A stretch of 64,000 nucleotides of DNA from CAVTYH01 sp963738835 (GCA_963738835.1 CAVTYH010000005.1:124001-188000), one strand, 5' to 3'; positions 40,743 to 50,437 are shown, numbered from the stretch's first letter. Numbers and translations are program-made. The notes: generated from the letters alone by a model not told the origin.

Positions 40743-41681
40743 ATGAAAATGAAACGGGCAGCTATTTTGAGTGGCCTTTGCATTCTTATTTCCGGCGTTG
40801 CTCTGGCCCAGCGACCGACGGCGTCGACAACAGTCACGATCGACAATTGCCTGGTAAAACTGGTGCAGCAAGGCGAAGCCAAATTGGCTGCGCAGGAGGC
40901 GGGTGTGCTGACCGAAATCTCAGTCCGCGAAGGCCAGCAAGTACCCGTGGGTATGCTCTTGGCAAAAATCGACGATATCCAACCACAGATGCAAAAAAAA
41001 GTAGCGATCGCCGAACGAGACGCCGCCAAAGCAAAATACGAAAATGACGTCGAGACTCGACACGCCACGGCTGCATCGAAGGTCGCAGAGTTCACCTATT
41101 TGGCGAATGTCCGCGCTAATCAGACGGCGCCAGGTTCCATCGCCGATGTTGACATCAAACGACTAAAGTTCGAATGGGACAAGTCGATGCTGGCCATCGA
41201 ACAAACAATGAAGGAACGGCAGCTCAATGGCTTCACGGCCGATGGAAAGCAAGCGGAAGTCGACAATGCCGACGCGGCCATTAAACGCCGCGAAGTGCGC
41301 AGCACCATCGAGGGTGTGGTGCAAGCCATTTATCCGCACTTAGGCGAATGGGTCAAGCCCGGCGATCCGGTACTGCGGTTGATGCGCATGGACCGTCTGC
41401 GCGTGGAAGGGTTTCTGAACAAGGATCAATACAGCCCTACCGATGTGGCCGATCAACCTGTCGTGGTGCAAGCCGTGCTGGCCAACGGTCGCAAAGTTGA
41501 TTTCAAAGGTAAGATTGTGTTTGTCGATCTCGAAGTGCAAGGCGACGGCGGCTACAAAGTGCGTGCGGAGGTCGACAACCGTAAGGAAAACGACCAGTGG
41601 CTGCTGCGTCCTGGAACGCCCGACACCACTATGACCATCCAACTGCGCCCCGCCGGCGTCGGGATGCAGGCTGGCAAGTAA
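40743..41681 (+). CDS. HlyD-like periplasmic adaptor protein
   Basis: A 312-residue secreted protein (signal ILSGLCILISGVALA). Lipoyl-like half-motifs GVLTEISVREGQQVPVGMLL and VRSTIEGVVQAIYPHLGEWV flank a coiled-coil region (KVAIAERDAAKAKYENDVET), and an LRVEGFLNKDQYSPTDVADQ barrel follows. AGGAG precedes the ATG at 40743. It lies between the GAF-HlyD and M50 genes, 34 bp before the latter. No inner-membrane ABC or RND transporter is encoded nearby. Confidence 0.8.
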   Translation: MKMKRAAILSGLCILISGVALAQRPTASTTVTIDNCLVKLVQQGEAKLAAQEAGVLTEISVREGQQVPVGMLLAKIDDIQPQMQKKVAIAERDAAKAKYENDVETRHATAASKVAEFTYLANVRANQTAPGSIADVDIKRLKFEWDKSMLAIEQTMKERQLNGFTADGKQAEVDNADAAIKRREVRSTIEGVVQAIYPHLGEWVKPGDPVLRLMRMDRLRVEGFLNKDQYSPTDVADQPVVVQAVLANGRKVDFKGKIVFVDLEVQGDGGYKVRAEVDNRKENDQWLLRPGTPDTTMTIQLRPAGVGMQAGK

Positions 41682-41715
41682 TCGCCGCTTTTGAGTTGCT
41701 AAATCGCCGGTTTCC

Positions 41716-43950
41716 ATGCCCACGCTTGCCGATAGCCTTGTCTCCAGTTCTGCCCGTCCGCTAGCGATCCGTCGCCGTCCGGATTTGGTAGTTACCAAAC
41801 AGCGCTATCAAGGTCGGCAGTATTGGATTGTTAAAGATCCTGTCGGGCTGAATTATTTTCGATTTCAGGAGGAAGAGTTCGCGATCTTGAACTGGCTGGA
41901 TGGTCAAAGCAGCCTCGACGATTTGCGGCATCGCTTCGAAAAACAGTTCGCACCGCAAAAGATCGCGCTCGAAGAGTTGGGTCGCTTGATCGGCATGCTC
42001 CACCAAAGCGGCCTGGTAATTGCTGGCGTGCCGGGGCAAGGAAAGCAACTGCTCAAACGGCGTGGAGAGCGGAAAAAGAAAGAGTTTCTCGCCGCGCTTT
42101 CCAATGTGCTGGCCATTCGCTTCAAGGGCCTCGATCCCGAGCGGCTGTTGAATTGGCTGTATCCGAAAGTCGGCTGGTTTTTTACCCGCACGGCGGCTTT
42201 TTTTTGCCTGTTGTTGTTCGCTTCCGCGTTATCACTTGTGCTCGTGCAGTTCGACACATTCCGAGCGAAACTGCCGGGTTTTCACCAGTTCTTCGGGCCC
42301 AGCAACTGGTTTTACCTGGCCATTGCCATGGGCTGCACCAAGGTGTTGCACGAATTTGGTCACGGTCTTTCGTGCAAGCACTTCGGCGGCGAGTGCCACG
42401 AGCTGGGGGTAATGTTTCTGGTGCTCACGCCCTGTTTGTACTGCAACGTTTCTGACTCCTGGATGCTGCCCAACAAGTGGCATCGCGCCTTCATTGGCGC
42501 CGCCGGCATGTACGTGGAAATCTGCATCGCTTCGATTGCCACCTTCGTTTGGTGGTTCAGCGAGCCGGGCCTCTTGAACAACATCGCTTTGAGCACCATG
42601 TTCGTCTGCTCGGTCAGCACCGTGGTGTTCAACGGCAATCCCTTGCTCCGGTACGATGGCTACTACATCCTCTCCGACATCCTGGAGATTCCCAACCTGC
42701 GACAGAAAGCCACGACCATTCTGTACCGCAAGCTCGGCAGTTGGTGCCTGGGTTTAGAAGAACCGGATGACCCATTTCTGCCCAAGAGTAATCAGTTTTG
42801 GTTCATGCTTTACTCGGTGTCGGCGGCCATCTACAGTTGGGTCGTGATGTTTTCGATTCTGTATTTCTTGTTTAAGGTGTTCGAACCGTATCGGCTGCAG
42901 ATTATCGGTCAAATAATTGCCGCCGCCTCGATTGCCAGCCTGATTGGTCGGCCGCTGTGGAGCTTGGGCAAATTCTTTTATGTTCCGGGGAGGATCGACG
43001 AAGTGAAAAAACCGCGCATGTATGCCAGCCTGGCGATCGTCGGGCTAATCCTCGCGGCCATCCTATTTCTGCCGCTGCCGTACCATGTGCATTGCAGCCT
43101 GGAAGTACAGCCACGCGATGCCCAGGAGGTGTATGTAATGGTCCCCGGCGAGCTCGAAGCACTCCACGTCAAGCCGGGTGACACGGTTGAGCCGGGTACC
43201 CCGCTGGCAGACTTGAAAAGCATTGAACTGGAACTGGAAATCGCCAGTCAGAAAACACAGCAGCAACAATTGCTGGCCCAGTTGAAAAGCTTCACGCGGG
43301 CCCGAGATTACGACCCCAGGGCCGCCGGACAAATTCCAGGGGTTAAGGATAACCTCGCGGCCACCGAAAAGCAATTGAACGAAAAAGAGGCCGATTTGCA
43401 GCGTTTGCATTTAAAGGCCGAACGCGCTGGCGTCGTGATTCCGCCCCTGAGCGTGCCACAACGACCATCGTCCGACGGCAAACTGCCAACCTGGTACGGT
43501 ACGCCGCTGGAGAAACGAAATCTGGGTGCCATGTTGCCGGCCAGCACCTGGTTTTGTCAGATTGGGGACCCCGGCAAGTTCGAAGCCATTCTGATCGTCG
43601 ATCAGACCGATATCGAACTGGTGCGCGAAGGGCAAAACGTGAAGATCATGCTCGACGAACTGCCAGGCCAAACATTCCAAACCCCGATTACGCAGATTTC
43701 CAATATTCCTCTCGAGAACTTGCCTAATCAACTGTCTAACAAACGTGGCGGCTCGGTCGAAACCAAAAGTGACGCAAGCGGTATGGAACGCACGGTCAGC
43801 ATCTCCTACTTTGCCAAAGCTCCGCTCGACGATTCGGAGGGTTTGCTCGTCACGGGACTCAAGGGCCAGGCGAAGATCGACGCCGATTACCATTCCCTCG
43901 GCTGGCGTCTCTGGCGCTTCTTGCAGCACACATTCCACTTCAAGCTGTAG
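41716..43950 (+). CDS. PqqD-like / M50 membrane metalloprotease / HlyD-like fusion
   Basis: 744 residues. The first 105 form a PqqD/PEB-like peptide-recognition domain (YWIVKDPVGLNYFRFQEEEF, FAILNWLDGQSSLDDLRHRF). A membrane metalloprotease of family M50 follows: the zinc motif HEFGH at residues 212-216, the third ligand in NPLLRYDGYY (D314) and six or so membrane helices. The C-terminal third is an HlyD-like adaptor (VMVPGELEALHVKPGDTVEP, coiled coil, NVKIMLDELPGQTFQTPITQ). Similar composite proteins are annotated as putative peptide zinc metalloproteases of the YydH type. It is the third gene of the operon. Substrate unknown. Confidence 0.85.
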   Translation: MPTLADSLVSSSARPLAIRRRPDLVVTKQRYQGRQYWIVKDPVGLNYFRFQEEEFAILNWLDGQSSLDDLRHRFEKQFAPQKIALEELGRLIGMLHQSGLVIAGVPGQGKQLLKRRGERKKKEFLAALSNVLAIRFKGLDPERLLNWLYPKVGWFFTRTAAFFCLLLFASALSLVLVQFDTFRAKLPGFHQFFGPSNWFYLAIAMGCTKVLHEFGHGLSCKHFGGECHELGVMFLVLTPCLYCNVSDSWMLPNKWHRAFIGAAGMYVEICIASIATFVWWFSEPGLLNNIALSTMFVCSVSTVVFNGNPLLRYDGYYILSDILEIPNLRQKATTILYRKLGSWCLGLEEPDDPFLPKSNQFWFMLYSVSAAIYSWVVMFSILYFLFKVFEPYRLQIIGQIIAAASIASLIGRPLWSLGKFFYVPGRIDEVKKPRMYASLAIVGLILAAILFLPLPYHVHCSLEVQPRDAQEVYVMVPGELEALHVKPGDTVEPGTPLADLKSIELELEIASQKTQQQQLLAQLKSFTRARDYDPRAAGQIPGVKDNLAATEKQLNEKEADLQRLHLKAERAGVVIPPLSVPQRPSSDGKLPTWYGTPLEKRNLGAMLPASTWFCQIGDPGKFEAILIVDQTDIELVREGQNVKIMLDELPGQTFQTPITQISNIPLENLPNQLSNKRGGSVETKSDASGMERTVSISYFAKAPLDDSEGLLVTGLKGQAKIDADYHSLGWRLWRFLQHTFHFKL

Positions 43951-43965
43951 AGCGTCCAACAGCGA

Positions 43966-44412
43966 CTACTCAAACTTCCGGCCTTCCAATTCTTCAATGC
44001 GGCGCCGGATGTCGTCAAGCACACGGATAGGACGCTGGTCGCGGTAATCGTAGAGAACGACGGTCGAATGGCCATCTGCCGCATGCGCTAAGTTTTGAGT
44101 CGTGCTCCACAAAGCATGCTCGAGCGTCATACTCGTTTTCCCGATGCGCGTGACTCGTGTGCCCATCCGCACGGTATCTGGAAATTGCACTTGCCTTCGG
44201 AAGTTGCAGGACGCATGGGCGAGAATTGGACCGGTATCCATTTGCCCGTGCATCCGTACCAGTCCGAGGCGGTTCAGGTATTCCACCCGCGCCGTTTCGA
44301 ACCAACGAAAGTAGACAGTGTTGTTCACATGGCCAAACAGATCTTGATCGCCCCATTGCACGGGCCAATCGACCAGGACAGGAAACAGATCGGGGGTTAG
44401 TTCATGGGTCAT
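43966..44412 (-). CDS. Acyl-CoA thioesterase, hotdog fold
   Basis: A 148-residue 4HBT/YbgC-like thioesterase. The active-site segment is WGDQDLFGHVNNTVYFRWFE with the catalytic aspartate after WG and the conserved HVNN. FRRQVQFPDTVRMGTRVTRI is the central strand region. Convergent with the M50 gene, only 15 bp from its end. The fatty-acyl substrate is unknown. Confidence 0.85.
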   Translation of the reverse strand: MTHELTPDLFPVLVDWPVQWGDQDLFGHVNNTVYFRWFETARVEYLNRLGLVRMHGQMDTGPILAHASCNFRRQVQFPDTVRMGTRVTRIGKTSMTLEHALWSTTQNLAHAADGHSTVVLYDYRDQRPIRVLDDIRRRIEELEGRKFE

Positions 44413-44706
44413 TGGTAGCGGTCGGTGAAATCAAAGCGAGAGTCTCTAGCTTCCGCAACACCTCATCTACAATTGACCACCGGCAACTGGTAGATCCGGC
44501 AAACTGCGCCAAGTTTATCGAGCACGAAAACTTCTTCTCCTTTTCCGCTACGCGCCGGACGACAATTTCTTTTTACTGTCAACCTAAAGCAATGTCCGAC
44601 ATTCAACAATGGTCGCACCAGTGGTGAAACGTCAGACGTTTCAAATGCCAGCGCGAACCGTTGTTTTCCCGTGGATGACCCACCGGAATTCCCAGCAGGA
44701 GGCCAC

Positions 44707-44952
44707 ATGCTTCAATCTGACCGCCAAAGCTCGAAAGTACGCGCCACGCTTTATCTTTCCGCCCAGCTGCTTGACGAAGCCCGCAATGCCGCGGTTCACC
44801 TCGCCGGTTTTCCAGCGCGGCTAACGCTGGCCAAGCTCGCCGACAACGCCCTGCGGGCAGAACTGCAACGGCTGAAGGCATTGTACAACCACGGTCAGGA
44901 TTTCCCGCCGCGCGATGCCGAATTGCAAGGTGGTCGCCCCATCGCCGCCTGA
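44707..44952 (+). CDS. Small protein with a ribbon-helix-helix-like pattern
   Basis: 81 residues: a short strand-like RATLYLSAQLLDEARNAAV, then LTLAKLADNALRAELQRLKA, which resembles a strand-helix-helix repressor fold, although no close family can be named. It is the first of a run of tightly spaced plus-strand genes; the next starts 5 bp after its stop. It could be an autoregulator of this operon. Confidence 0.55.
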   Translation: MLQSDRQSSKVRATLYLSAQLLDEARNAAVHLAGFPARLTLAKLADNALRAELQRLKALYNHGQDFPPRDAELQGGRPIAA

Positions 44953-44957
44953 TAGCC

Positions 44958-45224
44958 ATGACATACGATCCAAAAACTACGATCGATCCGGCGCATGTTC
45001 ACGGAGGCGCTAAACCGCCTCACGACCGTGAGCAGCTCCGCAAGCGATTGTTGCAGATGATCTTGAAAAGTGAAGCCGAACGCCGAGCTTCGCAACTTCC
45101 CTCGGGCCGTTCCTTGAAGTCGCTGCGGCGGCTTGGCAATACCGTCGATTTAACCGTCTTCGATCCGGAAGACAAGATTGGCCGCGAGCTTACGTCCGGC
45201 CCACCTCCGCTAAAACGGGCATGA
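44958..45224 (+). CDS. Small basic hypothetical protein
   Basis: 88 residues, hydrophilic and basic in the middle (REQLRKRLLQMILKSEAERR), with an acidic C-terminal patch (TVFDPEDKIGRE). No domain recognised. Its stop overlaps the start of the protease gene by ATGA, so translation is coupled. Confidence 0.5.
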   Translation: MTYDPKTTIDPAHVHGGAKPPHDREQLRKRLLQMILKSEAERRASQLPSGRSLKSLRRLGNTVDLTVFDPEDKIGRELTSGPPPLKRA

Positions 45225-46325
45225 ACTTTCAGCGTCTGGGCGCTATGGTCATGGTGTTGCTGTACGCTGATGCTGCGCGCCCCGATGTACTTTCGCCACA
45301 GCAGCTCTCGGATTTGCGGTTTGCTTCGCGTTGGCCCGATCTCGTCCAAAAACAAACCCCGCATCCGGCCGTGGTTCGCGTGATTGCCACCGACCGCGAT
45401 GGCCTGTCGCTCGGTTCCGGAACCCTCGTCGATGTTAACGACGACTACGGTCTGATCATCACGAACTGGCATGTGGTGCGCGATGCAGTCGGTCCAATTG
45501 AGGTCGTCTTTCCTGACGGATTTCATTCGCCAGCTCGGGTGGTAAGAATCGATCGCGAGTGGGATTTGGCAAGCCTATTAATTTGGAAACCCCAGGCGCA
45601 GCCGATACCACTCTCCACCGAACCGCCGCGACCCGGCGATCCGCTCACCATCGCTGGCTACGGCAGCGGGAATTACAAAATGCAGTCGGGCAAATGCACG
45701 CAGTACTTAGCGCCGGCACCGGCAGGCCATTGGAAATTGTCGAGCTATCGGCCGCGGCGCGCCACGGCGATTCCGGCGGACCGATCTTAAACAGCCACGG
45801 CGAGCTGGCAGGTGTTTTGTTCGGCGAAGGAGGCGGACGAACAGATGGCAGCTACGGAGGTCGGGTACATCAATTCCTGCACTTAACCGCCCTTGATCTG
45901 CAAAATCTGCCCCCGTCGAACATGGCAAAAGATGCAACCGCATCACGAGGCCACGAAATCAAAGCCGGAGCAATCTCGCAGTCGGCCACCGGTGCGAGAT
46001 TCGACGGCCGAGTAACTGCCGCCGAGAATGGAATTGCTGCCTGGCCGGAAGCGCCGGCCGAGTCGCTCGCTTTACAGACTGCGCCTCTGGACGGATCTTC
46101 ACATCGGACGGACGGCGCAGCCAGTTCCCCGCGCTGGCGATCAACGGACAATTCGATCAGCGATCGGAAGCTATCCGCGCGATCCGTGATTCATCCGATC
46201 AGCCGATGAGCCGTTTGCACGGAATCTGGAACACGTGGGGAGACGAAATCAAGTCGTTTCTGGCAGCATTCGGCGTCGCGGCTCTGCTGCTGCAAGTATT
46301 GCGCTTCGGCGGAAAAAACAAATGA
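45221..46325 (+). CDS. Trypsin-like serine protease, probably membrane-anchored (frameshifts near 45720 and 46050)
   Basis: The N-terminus has a hydrophobic segment (LGAMVMVLLYADAA). The protease triad is seen as IITNWHVVRD (His), REWDLASLLI (Asp) and, after a frame change near 45720, ARHGDSGGPILNSHG (Ser). Beyond about 46050 the better frame is the one reading FPALAINGQFDQRSEAIRAI, which runs into a C-terminal membrane helix (FLAAFGVAALLLQVLRF) and ends at 46325. An isolated ORF starting at the ATG 46206 would make only the anchor (39 residues). I favour one anchored protease. Confidence 0.65.
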
Positions 46326-46374
46326 GCGCTACTGGCGAGAGATGCGCCCATTGGACTGGTCGAGAGAAACTTGA

Positions 46375-47367
46375 TCACGCCGCCCGAGCAGCCGAGCCGT
46401 TTCGACCGCCGAATCGGCGTTGCAGCACAACTAATCCAATCGCCGCCAGTGCCCAAACCGCCGAGATGATCGAGGCCGACTCGGGAACCGCGGAAATGCC
46501 CCCTTGCCCCGACTGGCCTACAAGATCCAACAGCGGCTGAATATCTAAGTTGGTCACACTACCATCCTGCGTAAAATCTCCGACCGCAGCCAGACCCGTG
46601 TCATTCAGACCCTTGGCAATCTTGTAGGCGTTCAGATCGGTCAGCCCGGCGAACATGGCCGGAACGTCACTGGAATTCACAACGCCGTTGCGGTCCCAAT
46701 CACCAAGAATTGGGGTCGAGACAGCCGTGATATTGTCGATTCCAATTTGGAAATTGCCGGAATCGCCAAACATCGTTACCGAACTTGCAGCGAGAATTCT
46801 GATCTCGGAAAGGTTCGTTCCACCCGCATTCGAAAGCACCTGAGTCAGTGGCGGCGGACTCAAATACGGAAGCATGTTTGTCGAAGAAAGGGAAAACGAC
46901 ACATGATGCCAAGCCCCGTCATTTGGAACGGCGATCGACTGGCTGATGTAACCGGGGTTGTCGCCAGGCACAGTTAGAAATGCAATGCGCATTGGCAGTG
47001 TGACGCTGCCAGCGTCGCCCGGTGAGAAGTTCTTGAAATCCATGTCAATCGAAGTGATGAGGGGCGTCACATAGTCGCCAATCCAAGTTGTGCCGCGATT
47101 TAGCGTGACCAAATTAGGCGCATACAGGGTGTCGTTGACAAAGCCGGAAGACACTAACAGATAGGGGTTCGGGTCTGGATTGGCCTCGCCGGTTGGTCCG
47201 CCGCTGGCGATGATCTCTGGAAGTGGCTTGCCGCCGCCGCCATTGACCCAGCCTTGCACGTCGTCGTTGCTGAAATCCGCAACTTGCCCGGCGGTAATAC
47301 CGAAAGCCAAAGACGGCAGAAGTGCGGCCCACGCCGCGATCAGAAAAAGACACACCGGTTGCCGCAT
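46375..47367 (-). CDS. PEP-CTERM secreted protein with a dockerin-like segment
   Basis: The start at 47367 is chosen for the AGAGG upstream; an in-frame TTG lies 24 bp earlier. Signal peptide CLFLIAAWAALLPSLAFG. The body is a beta-sandwich-like domain (NDGAWHHVSFSLSSTNM). A type I dockerin-like pair of calcium loops follows: GDWDRNGVVNSSDVPAMFAG and GDFTQDGSVTNLDIQPLLDL. The C-terminus is a PEP-CTERM sorting signal (AVPESASIISAVWALAAIG, then basic residues). Exosortase processing is implied; no exosortase gene is in the window. Confidence 0.8.
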   Translation of the reverse strand: MRQPVCLFLIAAWAALLPSLAFGITAGQVADFSNDDVQGWVNGGGGKPLPEIIASGGPTGEANPDPNPYLLVSSGFVNDTLYAPNLVTLNRGTTWIGDYVTPLITSIDMDFKNFSPGDAGSVTLPMRIAFLTVPGDNPGYISQSIAVPNDGAWHHVSFSLSSTNMLPYLSPPPLTQVLSNAGGTNLSEIRILAASSVTMFGDSGNFQIGIDNITAVSTPILGDWDRNGVVNSSDVPAMFAGLTDLNAYKIAKGLNDTGLAAVGDFTQDGSVTNLDIQPLLDLVGQSGQGGISAVPESASIISAVWALAAIGLVVLQRRFGGRNGSAARAA

Positions 47368-47607
47368 CGTAAGCCTCTGGTTCTGTCCCAATCGAGTCTA
47401 GAACACGCGCCGTTTCCGACTCGCCCCGCGCATTGATCCCAATAGACGCCAGTATAAATTGCGGATGCAGGCTACACAAGTTTTTGGCGCACCATAGGTT
47501 ACAGAGTATTCCATGCGGAAATGAATGAATCCGCCAAGCTCTGCCAAGCCTCCGTCCTCTTTGCAGACGGAGCTAATGCCAGACAGATACGAACTTAGTG
47601 GCAAAAA

Positions 47608-49086
47608 CTATAACCAACCAGCGGCTTTATGGCGAATCAACGCCAGGAGCACGATCCCACACAATAGCGTGACCACGGTGGGGGGTTCCGGCACCGACGT
47701 GTAAATGACTTCGAAAATATCGTTTGATGCTCCCGAGTAGATGCCGGCCACCCCGCGCGTGTTAGGAGCATTCGAAAAAATGCCGCCGAAAATATAGCCG
47801 ATCGTTTGCTGTTGCGTGAGTTCATCCATTTTGATGACGCCGTTGTCATACGTCGGGATTCCTGGAGCAAGAAAGAATTCCGCATCGGCGCCGAACCGTA
47901 GCCGGCTTCCATCTTGATCCAGGATCATCGGAAACTCACCCAGCAAATGCTGGCTGTAATTGTGATTCTGATCCGAGACGATGGCCGTAATTTGATTGAT
48001 GAACGGCAAGTTGTCGTCGACGACGAACGATTGCGTCGTCCGATCGTAGTCTTCCAGCGAGATGCCTCCGAACAGCAATTCGTGCATTTGATTTGTGCTT
48101 TCAGAGAACAGCCCGATTTTCCCCGAATGGTAATTGTTCATGCCCTGCTTGAATATGCCAGGCAAACTTGGATCGGCCATCGTCGGATTACCGTTGGAAT
48201 CGATCTCGACCGGCACGGTCCACGCGCCATTGGTTAGCGTGAAGACACCTGAAAGGGCAACCAATCCCTGTCCCAGTGTGTTGTTGCCATTGCGAACGAT
48301 CGTGGGATAAACGTTCAAGTCGCGGCGGCGATAGTCGGGAACCTGTGGCGTAGTTGCGAGATTCGCAAAACCCAGCGTCGTGCCGTCGTCGACAATGTCG
48401 AAACTGCGCACCTGCTGTGTGTAAGCTCCGTCTTTTCCGGGAACATATCCGCCAGTAAAATTCTGCCCAAACACTAAATTCATCCGGCCGTTCATCGTAT
48501 ACATGGCGCCGCCGGTTACCTGAAACGTGGCATCGTGGACCTGGCGAATTGAATTGGCCGCTTGGCCGCCGTTGATGACCCAATCGGTAATGCCCGGCAG
48601 ATCGATCGCGGAAAGCGCGTTCACCGTTGCACTGCCCGTATAACCGCCGACCATGTAAAGTCGATCGCCTACTTGAGTGAATTCAGTATTGGTGGGCGTC
48701 AACTCCGTTAGCAGCTGCGATGAAATCGAGCTGTCGATTGCCAAAGATCGGTGCCAACTCTGTTTGTTGATCGGGTCGATGACCCAAACCTCTTGATTGC
48801 GGAACGCAGCCGGGAAGTTCGTCGAGCCCGAGTTCTCAAAATTGTGCAGGCCATTGGTCCGGCCTGCAATCAGCACCCATTTTCCTTGATAAACTCCAGC
48901 CGCGTACGATTGCAACGTCGGCAAGTCGGCGCTGCCAAAATCATAACTCTGGACAGAAATCTGATACGGCATCGAGCTGCTGACATCGATGGGGCTTACT
49001 GTGGCAGTTTGATTGTCGGCTTTCGCCGCGGCAACTGCCAGGCAGGTCATGAGACCTGCAACGGACGCAATTCGATCGATGCGCAT
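47608..49086 (-). CDS. PEP-CTERM protein with kelch-like repeats
   Basis: 492 residues. Signal peptide VAGLMTCLAVAAAKA. Repeated motifs of kelch-like type occur (GKWVLIAGRTNGLHN, GDRLYMVGGYTGS, GGAMYTMNGRMNLVFG, QTIGYIFGGIFSNAPN). The C-terminus has VPEPPTVVTLLCGIVLLALI and a short basic tail, a typical PEP-CTERM signal. It precedes the other PEP-CTERM gene in transcription order, about 240 bp away. I infer a secreted surface protein of unknown binding partner. Confidence 0.78.
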   Translation of the reverse strand: MRIDRIASVAGLMTCLAVAAAKADNQTATVSPIDVSSSMPYQISVQSYDFGSADLPTLQSYAAGVYQGKWVLIAGRTNGLHNFENSGSTNFPAAFRNQEVWVIDPINKQSWHRSLAIDSSISSQLLTELTPTNTEFTQVGDRLYMVGGYTGSATVNALSAIDLPGITDWVINGGQAANSIRQVHDATFQVTGGAMYTMNGRMNLVFGQNFTGGYVPGKDGAYTQQVRSFDIVDDGTTLGFANLATTPQVPDYRRRDLNVYPTIVRNGNNTLGQGLVALSGVFTLTNGAWTVPVEIDSNGNPTMADPSLPGIFKQGMNNYHSGKIGLFSESTNQMHELLFGGISLEDYDRTTQSFVVDDNLPFINQITAIVSDQNHNYSQHLLGEFPMILDQDGSRLRFGADAEFFLAPGIPTYDNGVIKMDELTQQQTIGYIFGGIFSNAPNTRGVAGIYSGASNDIFEVIYTSVPEPPTVVTLLCGIVLLALIRHKAAGWL

Positions 49087-49250
49087 CTACGGTACGCCTC
49101 TGTTTACCGGCCGCCACGGTTGCCGTACTCTGTAACGATGTTCCTGCGTTTATTCTCTTTTAACAAGCGGCGGCGACAAAAGCAACGAAACCGCTTTTGC
49201 GCGATCTCGATGGGGTATCGGGACCCGAGAAGAGATTTCCGGAGCGGCGA

Positions 49251-50387
49251 TTACGGTGCTGCTAGAATCGCCTCAGCGGCATGCCACTGGTTGCCGCTGC
49301 GCTCTACCCGGTGATAAAGGGTATCGCGCTCCACCGGTTCGCGTCCGGCTTCGATAATCAGTCGCTTGATTTGCTCGACGGAAAGCACCTCCGGCGTCGT
49401 CGCCCCGGCATCGTGGTAAATCAGCTCGTGGCGCACGGTGCCGTCGAGATCATCGGCGCCATAAGACAGTGCCGTTTGCGCCGTGCCCAGGCCGAGCATG
49501 ATCCAATAGGCTTTGATGTGATCGAAATTGTCGAGCAGCAGCCGGCTCGCCGCCATCACGCGCAAATCGACGACCGCCGATGGCTTTTTGATGTAATCGA
49601 GCTTCGTGTTCTCCGGATGGAACGCCAACGGAATAAACGTCTGGAAGCCACCGGTTTCGTCCTGCAGCTCGCGCAGTCGCAGCAGATGATCGACGCGGTG
49701 ATACGCATTTTCCAAGTGGCCGTACAGCATCGTGGCATTGGTCCGCAGTCCCAACTGATGGGCCGTGCGATGGATGTCGATCCAATTCCGTGCATCGGCT
49801 TTGTGTTCGCAAATCCGATCGCGCACCTCAGGATGAAAAATCTCGGCCCCGCCGCCGGGCAAACTTCCCAGCCCCGCGTCTTTCAGTTCGACCAACACTT
49901 CCCGCACGCTGCGTTTGGTGAGGTGCGTGAACCAATTGATTTCGACCGCGGTCCAGCCCTTCAAATGCAACTGCGGATAATTGTCGTGCAGCATGCGGAT
50001 GAGATTCAAATACCATTCGAACTTCATCTGATGGTGCAACCCGCCGACGATGTGCATCTCGGTGCAACCGGCATCGACGGCTTCCTGCCCGCGAGCCAGA
50101 ATTTGCTCTTCGCTCATCATGTACCCGTGCGGGTCGCGCAGGTCGGCTCGAAACGCGCAGAAGATGCAGCGATACACGCAGACGTTGGTGGGATTCAGAT
50201 GCGTGTTGATGTTGAAATACGCAAAGTTGCCGTTCTTCCGCTCGCGCACGAGGTTGGCGAGTTCGCCGAGATCGTGCAGCTGAACTTCCGGCGAAAAGAG
50301 CAGCATGCCGTCGTCAAAATCAAGCCGCTGGCCGGCTTCGATTTTGGCGCGGATGGATTGGAATGTGGGGTTTTGAAATTGCGTCAT
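49251..50387 (-). CDS. mqnE: Aminofutalosine synthase (MqnE)
   Basis: A radical SAM enzyme that joins chorismate-derived 3-[(1-carboxyvinyl)oxy]benzoate with SAM to form aminofutalosine in the futalosine route to menaquinone. Iron-sulfur cysteines C70, C74 and C77 are in NVCVYRCIFCAF, and the rest of the family pattern follows (HIVGGLHHQMKFEWYL, LPGGGAEIFHPEVRDRIC, TNATMLYGHLE, MLGLGTAQTALSYGADDLDG). The ATG at 50387 with GGAG six bases upstream is preferred over an in-frame TTG at 50399. It is part of a menaquinone cluster with the UbiA-, UbiX- and UbiE-type genes upstream. Confidence 0.92.
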   Translation of the reverse strand: MTQFQNPTFQSIRAKIEAGQRLDFDDGMLLFSPEVQLHDLGELANLVRERKNGNFAYFNINTHLNPTNVCVYRCIFCAFRADLRDPHGYMMSEEQILARGQEAVDAGCTEMHIVGGLHHQMKFEWYLNLIRMLHDNYPQLHLKGWTAVEINWFTHLTKRSVREVLVELKDAGLGSLPGGGAEIFHPEVRDRICEHKADARNWIDIHRTAHQLGLRTNATMLYGHLENAYHRVDHLLRLRELQDETGGFQTFIPLAFHPENTKLDYIKKPSAVVDLRVMAASRLLLDNFDHIKAYWIMLGLGTAQTALSYGADDLDGTVRHELIYHDAGATTPEVLSVEQIKRLIIEAGREPVERDTLYHRVERSGNQWHAAEAILAAP

Positions 50388-50437
50388 CTCGTGCTCCAAG
50401 CCAGGGGTTGCAACCTGGGCTTGCTATGCCGTGTTAT

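Noticed and set aside
46206..46325. Separate 39-residue membrane peptide gene
   Set aside because: The same frame extends upstream with protein-like sequence (FPALAINGQFDQRSEAIRAI), so I favour it being the C-terminal anchor of the protease after a frameshift.
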